Shown here: positions 1-5,966 of the stretch, piece by piece
Position numbering within the stretch: the stretch's first letter is position 1
Layout: each line of letters opens with the position of its first letter
NCBI GenBank assembly: GCA_002329645.1
Contig: DCTS01000020.1
Location: forward strand, 1 to 7,541
Direction of reading: 5' to 3'
Length of the DNA: 7,541 nucleotides
Source: Lachnoclostridium sp. UBA1434
Lineage (GTDB): Bacteria > Bacillota > Clostridia > Lachnospirales > Lachnospiraceae
Notes under the pieces: generated by a model
The model's database searches: none
The model's input: the letters and a program-made list of their open reading frames with translations, nothing else
What the model was told of the DNA's origin: nothing
Translations under genes and position numbers: made by a program

Positions 1-90
1 CTGTTCAGTTATCAAGGTTCGTGCCGCTTGAGGCCTTACTGCCGGATATTCTCCGGACTTCGGCGTCAAGGCTAATTTGCTGTCGGCAAG
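1..90 (-). other. Leader transcript, probably of an rRNA operon lying beyond the left edge
   Basis: Read on the minus strand, this stretch starts just after a strong promoter and runs off the window. Its last 16 bases are CTTGATAACTGAACAG, which resembles the short conserved segment (CTTTGAAAACTGAA-like) seen shortly before rRNA genes and in rRNA spacers of Firmicutes. It also has a small hairpin (arms CCGGA/TCCGG, plus positions 42-46 and 52-56) and no convincing ORF. I infer an rRNA leader. A tRNA cluster or another stable RNA is possible because the mature RNA is not in the window. Confidence 0.45.
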
Positions 91-95
91 AAGTT

Positions 96-165
96 ATTCT
101 ATCACACACTCCTTACTATGTCAACAACATTATATAACTTTTTTATGGTAATTTTTATATATAGA
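96..165 (-). promoter_or_regulatory. Strong sigma-A promoter with UP-like AT-rich upstream region
   Basis: On the minus strand a perfect -35 TTGACA (119-124) is separated by exactly 17 bp from TAGAAT (96-101, five of six matches to TATAAT). Upstream, 125-165 is almost entirely A/T with T and A runs, as in UP elements of rRNA promoters. Transcription would start near 88-90 and run leftward out of the window. This promoter is closer to consensus than any other seen here, which fits a stable-RNA operon. Confidence 0.7.
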
Positions 166-179
166 TGAATTAATAAGAC

Positions 180-230
180 AGAATAAAAAAACAGCTGTTT
201 TCAGTAAAAGTTTCCCTGATAAACAGCTGC
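180..230 (-). terminator. Intrinsic terminator of the DUF5711-cvpA-eda unit
   Basis: On the minus strand, arms CAGCTGTTTATCAG (216-229) and CTGAAAACAGCTG (192-204) form a 13-bp stem with one bulged A and an 11-nt loop. Seven T's follow directly (185-191 on the plus strand are A's). There is no T run on the other side, so it works only leftward. It lies about 290 nt past the aldolase stop codon, leaving a long 3' untranslated region that contains a repeat array. Confidence 0.85.
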
Positions 231-305
231 ATTTCATTAATCCAATATATAATGATGATACTATTTTTATATTATATTTGTACATCATAAGTACCTGCTT
301 ACGAA

Positions 306-514
306 GCGCACTTGCATTTATGATTTGCACTCACTCTTATATATTACACTCGCTATTATAAATTGCACTCGCACTTATAATTACACTTACACTTATAATT
401 CGCACTCAATCATGCAATTCGCACTCATGCCAATAATCTGTGCTCGTACTTATAAATTGCTCATGTACTTACAATTGCACCCGCACTTATAATTTACGCT
501 TGAACTTATGATAC
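306..514. repeat. Degenerate 18-21 bp tandem repeat array, about 11 units
   Basis: About eleven head-to-tail units follow a loose consensus, GCACTCGCACTTATAATT on the plus strand. Examples start at 364, 383, 401, 420, 441, 459, 477 and 497. Unit length varies from 18 to 21 bp, so the array is not a reading frame. It lies between the aldolase stop codon (519) and the operon terminator, and would be transcribed as 3' UTR. The remainder of the gene-free 130-518 stretch is AT-rich DNA plus the terminator. Confidence 0.75.
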
Positions 515-518
515 ATAC

Positions 519-1481
519 TTACTTTTGCACAAGATGAACTGCAAAACCGCCAATTTCTTCATTGAGGTAAATGGCTGCAAGCTTGCCGTTCTTATCAAAC
601 TTTTTGCTATCCTCATTAAAGGTAAAGCCCTGCGCTTCAAGATGAAATACAGCGCGTTCAATATAGTTGGTCTGTATTGCAATGTGACCCTTTTGCCCAA
701 GTCCGGGTTTTTTCATTACCTCTATGCCCGTACCTGCAAAGATTGAGCTGCTGCCAACCTTTTTATTAAAACCGAACAATTCGACAAAGGAGGACGCCAC
801 ATTGTCTGCTTCATTTTCGTCATTTGTATTAATTCCTATATGCGCAAGCTTAAATCCAAGCATCTTTGAAATGGCTTCCCTTGTCAGCTCGGTTATTTTG
901 CTAAAATCTCCGGCTTTGATATACTCATCCTTTACCATCCAGCTGCCCCCGCAGGCTATAATCTTGGAAAAGTCCAGGTATGAGTTGAGATTATCGGCAT
1001 TAATTCCGCCCGTCGGTAAAAACCTCATATTTACATATGGCGCGGCAATTGCCTTTATCATAGGAAGTCCGCCTGCTGCCTCCGCAGGGAAGAACTTGAC
1101 CACCTCAAGCCCTAACTCTAATGCCGCTTCGATATCACTTGGATTAGAGCATCCGGGTGTTATCGGAATGTTCTTCTCAACACAATACTTAACAATCCTG
1201 GGATTTAAGCCGGGACTGACGATAAATTCCGCTCCGGCATCTACGGCACGATCAACCTGTTCGGTTGTAAGCACCGTTCCTGCTCCTACCAGCATATCAG
1301 GATAAGTCTTTTTAATAAGTCTTATGGATTCCTCTGCGGCTGCTGTCCTGAAGGTTACCTCTGCGCAGGGAAGCCCTCCGTCGCATAATGCCTTGGCAAG
1401 GGGAACCGCATCCTTGGCATCATCCAGCTTAATTACAGGAACAATACCCATTTTGGCAATTTTACTTAATATTTCGTTCAT
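519..1481 (-). CDS. eda: KDPG/KHG aldolase (Eda) fused to a C-terminal VOC domain
   Basis: A class I aldolase of the Eda family (320 aa), predicted to cleave 2-keto-3-deoxy-6-phosphogluconate to pyruvate and glyceraldehyde-3-phosphate, and probably 4-hydroxy-2-oxoglutarate as well, in the cytoplasm. Residues 1 to about 207 are the TIM-barrel enzyme. CAEVTFRT carries Glu41 and Arg45, GAGTV carries Thr69, and VVKFFPAE carries the Schiff-base Lys129; all sit four residues before their E. coli counterparts (45, 49, 73, 133). Residues about 210-320 are an extra VOC (glyoxalase-like) domain with possible metal ligands His214, Glu254, His266 and His316. Ordinary Eda is about 210 aa. I believe this fusion recurs in Lachnospiraceae relatives. 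What the VOC domain does is unknown. The gene starts 15 nt after the cvpA stop, so it is co-transcribed with it. No Entner-Doudoroff dehydratase or kinase gene is in view. Confidence 0.92.
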   Translation of the reverse strand: MNEILSKIAKMGIVPVIKLDDAKDAVPLAKALCDGGLPCAEVTFRTAAAEESIRLIKKTYPDMLVGAGTVLTTEQVDRAVDAGAEFIVSPGLNPRIVKYCVEKNIPITPGCSNPSDIEAALELGLEVVKFFPAEAAGGLPMIKAIAAPYVNMRFLPTGGINADNLNSYLDFSKIIACGGSWMVKDEYIKAGDFSKITELTREAISKMLGFKLAHIGINTNDENEADNVASSFVELFGFNKKVGSSSIFAGTGIEVMKKPGLGQKGHIAIQTNYIERAVFHLEAQGFTFNEDSKKFDKNGKLAAIYLNEEIGGFAVHLVQK

Positions 1482-1490
1482 TATTGTTCA

Positions 1491-1498
1491 GCTCCTTT
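1491..1498 (-). promoter_or_regulatory. Ribosome binding site of eda, overlapping the cvpA stop codon
   Basis: On the minus strand AAAGGAG lies 10 nt before the eda ATG. The cvpA stop TAA (1497-1499) shares bases with this site. This fixes the eda start and suggests the two genes are translationally coupled. Confidence 0.8.
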
Positions 1499-2174
1499 AT
1501 AGTAATATTTTTGTCGCATTTGTTACAAACTTAAGCAATAGATTATTGTTATATATAGCACTCAAAATTTGACTGCTATCAATCATTTCAAAGGCCTTCT
1601 GCCCGAATTCGGAGCTTCCGAAAACCGTAAGCAGGATGAACATAAGCCATACCATTATTAAGCCGTGAAGTATTCCTGCCGCAAAGCCCGCAATCCGGTT
1701 TATCTGACTTAAAACCGGGAGCTTGCTTATCAGATTAAGTGCAAGGCTTATTGCCCAAAGTATCAGCCTTATGAATACAAAGGTGATAATGAAGGCCATT
1801 GCATTAATTATTATGCCTGTAATATAGGTTACTATGTAATCATTGATGCCGTCCAGGGTTTTGTCCTTGTTGCGTATCAGCGTCTCCTTCAGGGAGGCAG
1901 GCAGCGGAAGGTCATTTATCTTCTCCTCCTGATCGGCACCCTGCAATTCTTCCTCCTCAATGGCAAATACATTTTCAACGTTTTCCGATATCTTACCGTA
2001 AATCTTCTCATTGGTGGAAAGCATGTCATTTACAAAGGGGCTTAAAACAAGTGTCAATATCAAAGCAGCAATTGAGGAAACTAGTGAAAATACGGTTTTA
2101 ATAAAGCCTCGCTTTACTCCCGCTATGGTATAGCCGAGCAATAATGCAATAACCACGATAAGAAGCCAGTTCAT
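1497..2174 (-). CDS. CvpA family membrane protein
   Basis: A 225-aa integral membrane protein of the CvpA (colicin V production) family; the molecular role in Firmicutes is not established. The typical layout is visible: TM1 about 3-20, a short turn with KRGF (21-24), TM2 about 26-48, a charged loop 49-113 rich in Glu and Asp, TM3 about 115-148, and TM4 about 162-186. The conserved segment NRIAGFAAGILHGL (159-172) lies just before and in TM4. The ATG is preceded by GGGAGGG (2182-2188) at good spacing. The Glu-rich loop between TM2 and TM3 seems long for the family. The gene lies 102 nt after the DUF5711-like gene and 15 nt before eda, in one apparent operon. Confidence 0.85.
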   Translation of the reverse strand: MNWLLIVVIALLLGYTIAGVKRGFIKTVFSLVSSIAALILTLVLSPFVNDMLSTNEKIYGKISENVENVFAIEEEELQGADQEEKINDLPLPASLKETLIRNKDKTLDGINDYIVTYITGIIINAMAFIITFVFIRLILWAISLALNLISKLPVLSQINRIAGFAAGILHGLIMVWLMFILLTVFGSSEFGQKAFEMIDSSQILSAIYNNNLLLKFVTNATKILL

Positions 2175-2201
2175 AATTACACCCTCCCAATTTTCTCTGT
2201 C

Positions 2202-2253
2202 CGGCAGGCTCCTCTGTCCCGCAAATAGAATTCTTAAGTATGCTTGCCTGCCG
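2202..2253 (-). repeat. Inverted repeat between the DUF5711-like gene and cvpA
   Basis: Perfect 8-bp arms CGGCAGGC (2202-2209) and GCCTGCCG (2246-2253) flank a 36-nt loop. A direct repeat CTCTGTCC occurs at 2195-2202 and 2212-2219. No T run follows on either strand, so it is not an intrinsic terminator. It could form an mRNA hairpin that affects cvpA expression or RNA processing; this is inference. Confidence 0.45.
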
Positions 2254-2276
2254 AATTTAATTCATTCTGTAGCTTT

Positions 2277-3452
2277 CTATTCCACAAGCTGCAGGTCTAT
2301 AATCTCCTCAGAAGTAACCAGCAGGTATTTATCCAGATGATTCACCGGATATAACGCAGATATATCCGTCGTAAACATACCCTTGAATTTTACGGTGCCG
2401 TTAGTCTTAAGTATCTTACAGGCAAGCTCGTTATGCATGATGATTTCATCTCCGGATATGAATATCTTGTCATATTCCATATCCAGATTCTGCTCCAATA
2501 CCTTTTTCCCTTCAAGATTATACAGGAACAGTCTGCCCTTGTCAGAATTCTCACTCTCCAGTACTACCCCGGCATATTTACTGCTGTATAAGATACTCTT
2601 GATTTTCTGTTCCGCAGGTATCTTGGTAATAAGCTCGGGCAGCTCGGGCATACTATACAGCTCAAGTCCGTTTTCCTTGAAAACACATACCGTATCATTA
2701 TCCAGAAAAGTCACCTTGGGAACTATAATGTCATCATAATCCATGAAGGAGCCTGCAAAATTATCGGTGCGGTTCTTGCCCACCTCGCCAAAGTTATACA
2801 TGATTACTGTGTTTTGAAGCTTCCCCTTGTTTACGGATACAAAAACCGTAACCAGCTTCTTGCCATCCTTTGATAAGGCAATATCCATTGGATAGCCGCC
2901 CTTGATTACATTGATGATTTTCTCTCCCAGCAGCTTTCCTTCCTTATCAAACAGCCTTATATATGAAATGTCCTCTTCCTCCATAAGTACGGCAACAACA
3001 CCCTGTGAAGCAACCTTGACTTTGGATATGTTGTATTGCATGGAAAGGCTTCCGGCCAGGCCCTGATCGTTGAAGATGCATATCTTCTTACCGCCCCGGT
3101 CGGCTATGGCAACGTATTTTCCGCATACATCCGCAATTGGCTCCAGCATTTCATAGGAGCCGTTCCACAGCAGCTCTCCGCCGCTTCCGACAGCAACAGC
3201 TCCATCCTTGCTGTACCTTACAACTGCCCCCTGATATTCAAGATATCCTGCCAGATTCTCTTCCGTATTTTCTATACTGTCTTTGATTTGATAACTGCTG
3301 TAAGTCCTGTGGTAATATCTGAACAGCAATATCCCTGCGGCTGCGGCAATAATCAGAAGAATAAGGATAATTATAAATGTCCGCAGTCTCCTGCGGCGCT
3401 TTCTGCGATTTCCGACTTCTCTTAGCGATTGTCCTTCCTGTTCCTTACTCAT
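2277..3452 (-). CDS. DUF5711-like membrane-anchored beta-propeller protein
   Basis: A 391-aa protein resembling the DUF5711 family of Clostridia; no biochemical role is known. Residues 1-24 are cytoplasmic and very basic (RKRRRR at 17-22). A single membrane helix spans about 25-44, so the large C-terminal part (about 50-391) should face outside. That part is built of recurring short beta-strand segments with Gly/Asp turns, such as GGELLWNG, KYVAIADRGG and KICIFNDQG, which suggests WD/PQQ-type propeller blades. No enzymatic motif is visible. The start has AGGAG (3459-3463) 6 nt upstream. It is the first gene of the minus-strand unit with cvpA and eda and has its own promoter. The propeller fold is my inference from sequence pattern. 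Confidence 0.75.
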   Translation of the reverse strand: MSKEQEGQSLREVGNRRKRRRRLRTFIIILILLIIAAAAGILLFRYYHRTYSSYQIKDSIENTEENLAGYLEYQGAVVRYSKDGAVAVGSGGELLWNGSYEMLEPIADVCGKYVAIADRGGKKICIFNDQGLAGSLSMQYNISKVKVASQGVVAVLMEEEDISYIRLFDKEGKLLGEKIINVIKGGYPMDIALSKDGKKLVTVFVSVNKGKLQNTVIMYNFGEVGKNRTDNFAGSFMDYDDIIVPKVTFLDNDTVCVFKENGLELYSMPELPELITKIPAEQKIKSILYSSKYAGVVLESENSDKGRLFLYNLEGKKVLEQNLDMEYDKIFISGDEIIMHNELACKILKTNGTVKFKGMFTTDISALYPVNHLDKYLLVTSEEIIDLQLVE

Positions 3453-3484
3453 GACCTGCTCCTGATTTAGGGTACTTTATAGAG

Positions 3485-3513
3485 ATTATACCGCATTTTA
3501 TAAATAATGGCAC
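3485..3513 (-). promoter_or_regulatory. Sigma-A-like promoter of the DUF5711-cvpA-eda unit
   Basis: On the minus strand a perfect -10 TATAAT (3485-3490) lies 17 bp after GTGCCA (3508-3513, four of six matches to TTGACA). The position is just upstream of the DUF5711-like gene and downstream of the LysM gene's terminator, where a new promoter is needed. The start would be near 3478, giving a leader of about 25 nt. Confidence 0.6.
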
Positions 3514-3587
3514 TAGTTTTTTATGACTGTCCGCAATTACTGTTGCTTATACCGATACTACCAACGTGCGCCCGCCGATTGCATTAC

Positions 3588-3617
3588 GAAAAGAGACAGG
3601 CTGTTATGCCTGTCTCC
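3588..3617 (-). terminator. Intrinsic terminator of the LysM gene
   Basis: A perfect 9-bp stem GAGACAGGC/GCCTGTCTC (3593-3601 and 3608-3616) with a 6-nt loop is followed on the minus strand by TTTT (3589-3592). The T run is short, so some readthrough into the DUF5711 unit is possible. It sits about 40 nt past the LysM gene's stop codon. Confidence 0.7.
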
Positions 3618-3658
3618 CGATAATATTCATAAAATTATATGCTCTGTCAATAAATATA

Positions 3659-4996
3659 TTAAGGCAACTTAAGCTTTTGCCCGATATAGATCATATTCTC
3701 ATCCTCTATATTATTCAATTCCTTAATTACACTGATATAATTGGGTGAATTGTAAAGCTTATAGCTGATGCCTGCCAGTGAATCTCCCGCAACCACTGTA
3801 TAATACTTAACCTCCTCTTCATTTGCTCCGGAGGCTTCTCTGTCTGAACTCCCATTCGAAGTTGTCGAGATGCCGCCGTTATCTTCATTGTCCTGTGTCC
3901 TTGCACTTTCCGTTCCTCCTGTGTCTGTTCTTTCGTTACCCGTTCCTCCGCTGCCTGTTTGACTGTTATTTGTCTGGCTGCCGGTTGTATTGCCGCCGGC
4001 CGGATCCGCCCCCGGATTAGCGGTCTGTTCCAGGGGGGTGACATTTCCGGGCAGAACCTCAACGTCAAGGCTTGTCAGCTCATCAATATCCGCTGTCTGC
4101 GTCCCTGTATCCTTCTGATTTAATACTGAAGCTTCCTTATTATTATTCTTCGATAACCTGTTCTCCATCTCGGTGATACTGCGTGCAAGAGAATCCAGGG
4201 CTGCCCTCATTGTTTTCATCTGATCATAATTGTTAAGTATGGCTGCACCAACCACAAGTATGACCACTGCAAGAAGGGTGCCTGCCGCATACATAAGCCT
4301 TGTTGTGCCTTTGGCGGCATCAGAGGAAGGTTTCTTGTTTTGTATAATGGTCCTTATCTCCCTGGAGACATGGTCATCATAACCTAATTCCGTGTTCCCG
4401 CTCTTGCCCAGATCTATCATATAGCTTTGCATGGGTTCATTTTTTTCATAATATATATAATACCCTTCCTGCTTGCTTAATTTGCCGTTTACATATAAAT
4501 AGAAGGTTTCCTCCTTCTCCATATTGTCGTAGGTTAACAGGGTTTTATCCTGGCCTGCAAAATTATCGATATGGGCTTTCAATATGACCTCAGTATCCTC
4601 AAGCAAATATCCCGGCGCTCCCAGAAACCATCCGACGATTTCCTCATCAACAAAATATTTTTTGATATCATCATATATTGTATTCCACACATCATTGGTA
4701 AAGCATATACCCTCAGTAAAATCAAGTCCTTCAACCGCCAGGGCGCCGGATATGAAAATGCACCGGCTGTTTTCAATCTTAACATATTGCCCCACCAATA
4801 CCGCCGCCCGGTATTTGGAATAATCCTCTCCTGCAAGCTGCTTTATAAAGGTCATGACATAGTCTTCTATGTATATCTTCTTATATGAACTGCTCCTGCC
4901 AACCTGCCGTATATTTTTCGGTATCTTAAAAGTTGCTTGTGCCCTGCCGGGCCTGTTTGGCTCGCCATTTTCATTGCTAAATACAGATTCAATCAT
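3659..4996 (-). CDS. Type II membrane protein: MPN/JAMM-like N-domain, coiled coil, C-terminal LysM
   Basis: A 445-aa protein that should tie a cytoplasmic domain to peptidoglycan. Residues about 38-195 resemble an MPN (JAB1/Mov34) fold: an IYIEDYV start, a VGWFLGAPG segment (121-129) where active enzymes have GWYHSHPG, and a GYYIYYEKN strand (178-186). The zinc-binding histidines are replaced by Leu125 and Ala127 and the Ser/Asp of the motif are absent, so it would be a pseudoenzyme. A membrane helix follows at about 234-254, a predicted coiled coil at about 256-285, and a Thr/Gly/Ser/Asn-rich linker at about 290-395. A LysM domain occupies about 397-444 (YYTVVAGDSLAGISYKLY, ending IYIGQKLKLP). 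There is no signal peptide; the single helix implies the N-terminus is inside and LysM outside. GGGGAG (5005-5010) lies 8 nt before the ATG. The LysM and membrane helix are clear; the MPN assignment is inference. Confidence 0.85.
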   Translation of the reverse strand: MIESVFSNENGEPNRPGRAQATFKIPKNIRQVGRSSSYKKIYIEDYVMTFIKQLAGEDYSKYRAAVLVGQYVKIENSRCIFISGALAVEGLDFTEGICFTNDVWNTIYDDIKKYFVDEEIVGWFLGAPGYLLEDTEVILKAHIDNFAGQDKTLLTYDNMEKEETFYLYVNGKLSKQEGYYIYYEKNEPMQSYMIDLGKSGNTELGYDDHVSREIRTIIQNKKPSSDAAKGTTRLMYAAGTLLAVVILVVGAAILNNYDQMKTMRAALDSLARSITEMENRLSKNNNKEASVLNQKDTGTQTADIDELTSLDVEVLPGNVTPLEQTANPGADPAGGNTTGSQTNNSQTGSGGTGNERTDTGGTESARTQDNEDNGGISTTSNGSSDREASGANEEEVKYYTVVAGDSLAGISYKLYNSPNYISVIKELNNIEDENMIYIGQKLKLP

Positions 4997-5289
4997 GTGC
5001 CCCGCTCCCCGATTAATACTGAAATTACATTAAATCCCAAAATATAGATTATCATATCACATACAGGACAAGCATTTTGTCATATCCGGCAATATGATAC
5101 TGATAAGTTATCATCACCATTCTGCCAAATGAGCGATAAATCGGTGTATTTCAGGGTGCATGCCGCCTCAGGCTATATATTTCAAGCGAAATAATACTTA
5201 TTCTGCCTAATATTCTTTGGTTTTCAATGTCTATTTTTAAAGTATATGGTAATACTTAACCTTAGGTTATATATAATGACGGAGGTATT
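4997..5289. other. Divergent intergenic region between the LysM gene and yyaC
   Basis: This 293-bp AT-rich region must hold the promoters of both divergent genes. I could not assign a convincing -35/-10 pair for either. It contains two short perfect palindromes, TGATAA-G-TTATCA (5101-5113) and TAACC-TTA-GGTTA (5257-5269), and no ORF with a ribosome binding site. Confidence 0.5.
5257..5269. promoter_or_regulatory. Short palindrome just upstream of yyaC, possible operator
   Basis: TAACC and GGTTA are perfect inverted arms around TTA, ending 20 bp before the yyaC start codon. It overlaps the place where a promoter -10 should lie. Its regulator is unknown, and a palindrome this short could occur by chance. 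Confidence 0.25.
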
Positions 5290-5874
5290 ATGAGCATTTT
5301 TTTAAAGAGCAGAAAGAGAATTACTTACTTCAGTTCAAGCGAAAAAAACACGGCATATGAATTGGGAAGAGCTCTTGTTGAGCTTATGACGGCGCAGTCC
5401 CTTGCAAACAGGACCATCGTATTCCTGTGTATCGGATCGGACCGGGCTACGGGTGACTGTCTCGGACCAATAATAGGATATAAGCTTTCTAAATATATGA
5501 ACCGCCACTGCTACTATGTCTATGGTACGCTGGAGGAGCCTGTGCATGCCAAGAATCTGAAGGATACGGTTGAAATGATTAATCAAATCCATGCGGATCC
5601 TTTCATAATAGCAATTGATGCTTCCCTGGGTAAATCCGATCATGTCGGATATATAACCCTGGGGGAAGGCCCTTTAAAGCCCGGAGCCGGAGTTGACAAG
5701 GATCTGCCGGAGGTGGGCGACTTATTTATAACAGGCATCGTGAACTTCTCAGGCTTCCTTGACCATATGCTTCTTCAAACCACGCGGCTCAATGTGGTCA
5801 TGTCTCTGGCAGATCATATATGCCTGGCAATCTACTACTGCATCGAGCAGCTTAAAGACTTAAGCATAAGATAA
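5290..5874 (+). CDS. yyaC: Spore protease YyaC family protein (DUF1256)
   Basis: A 194-aa protein of the YyaC/DUF1256 family, sporulation proteins related in fold to the germination protease GPR and hydrogenase-maturation proteases of the HybD type. Visible conserved blocks are CIGSDRATGDCLGP (47-60), LEEPVHAKNL (81-90), AIDASLG (108-114) and PGAGVDKDLPEVGD (131-144). Asp56 and Asp110 align by motif with the metal/acid positions of HybD (Glu16, Asp62), so they may be catalytic. No signal peptide or membrane segment is seen, so it is cytoplasmic. The length is normal for the family. The start has GGAGGT ending 3 nt before the ATG, close but workable. Expression is probably sporulation-linked, but no clear sporulation-sigma promoter could be read. 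Its substrate is not known from sequence. Confidence 0.9.
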   Translation: MSIFLKSRKRITYFSSSEKNTAYELGRALVELMTAQSLANRTIVFLCIGSDRATGDCLGPIIGYKLSKYMNRHCYYVYGTLEEPVHAKNLKDTVEMINQIHADPFIIAIDASLGKSDHVGYITLGEGPLKPGAGVDKDLPEVGDLFITGIVNFSGFLDHMLLQTTRLNVVMSLADHICLAIYYCIEQLKDLSIR

Positions 5875-5891
5875 AAGAATTTAATTTTCTA

Positions 5892-5920
5892 TTGACATAT
5901 GTGTATATAAAGTATATGCT
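5892..5920 (+). promoter_or_regulatory. Sigma-A promoter of the GntR-ABC operon
   Basis: A perfect -35 TTGACA (5892-5897) lies 17 bp before TATGCT (5915-5920, four of six matches to TATAAT). The start would be near 5927, about 40 nt before the regulator's ATG. The -10 lies in the left edge of a 29-bp palindrome, so a bound repressor would block polymerase. Confidence 0.65.
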
Positions 5921-5944
5921 GTGTATATTGAATATACACAGCAT
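5916..5944. promoter_or_regulatory. Perfect 29-bp palindrome: probable GntR operator
   Basis: Arms ATGCTGTGTATATT (5916-5929) and AATATACACAGCAT (5931-5944) are perfect inverted copies around a single G (5930). The site overlaps the -10 box and the predicted start of the gene for a YtrA-type GntR repressor. That is the usual place for autoregulation, and GT...AC half-sites are typical of GntR-family operators. Confidence 0.7.
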
Positions 5945-5949
5945 TTTTT
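5916..5949 (+). terminator. Possible terminator of yyaC formed by the same palindrome
   Basis: RNA reading rightward from yyaC would fold the palindrome into a 12-14 bp stem with a small TTGAA loop, followed at once by six T's (5944-5949). This is the form of an intrinsic terminator, 42 nt after the yyaC stop. Transcripts that start at the downstream promoter (near 5927) would lack most of the left arm and escape it. Confidence 0.6.
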
Positions 5950-5953
5950 ACGC

Positions 5954-5960
5954 AAAGGAG
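5954..5960 (+). promoter_or_regulatory. Ribosome binding site that fixes the GntR start
   Basis: AAAGGAG lies 6 nt before the ATG at 5967. The frame is open further upstream to a TTG at 5892, but that codon is part of the -35 box and has no ribosome binding site, so 5967 is the real start. Confidence 0.85.
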
Positions 5961-5966
5961 CTTGAT

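Noticed and set aside
130..330. A 66-codon open frame on the minus strand
   Set aside because: It runs through the terminator and AT-rich DNA and has no ribosome binding site or protein-like composition.
306..514. CRISPR array
   Set aside because: Units are 18-21 bp, contiguous, diverged and without unique spacers, and no cas gene is present.
724..1305. A 193-codon open frame on the plus strand opposite eda
   Set aside because: It is antisense to a clearly recognised enzyme, has no ribosome binding site and its product resembles no family.
2383..3425. Plus-strand open frames at 2383-2739 and 3036-3425
   Set aside because: Both lie opposite the DUF5711-like gene, lack ribosome binding sites and have no recognisable domain; they are shadows of its codon use.
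5020..5080. A sigma-A promoter for the LysM gene on the minus strand
   Set aside because: TTGTCC and TATATT occur but at 19-bp spacing with weak matches, and ATGACA has no -10 at proper distance; too ambiguous to annotate.
5272..5277. TATAAT as the -10 box of yyaC
   Set aside because: Transcription would start inside the ribosome binding site, and no -35-like hexamer lies 16-18 bp upstream.
5892..5966. An upstream TTG start that would lengthen the GntR regulator by 25 residues
   Set aside because: The TTG is part of the -35 box and has no ribosome site; the added peptide would be encoded by the promoter and palindrome, and the ATG at 5967 has a strong AAAGGAG.
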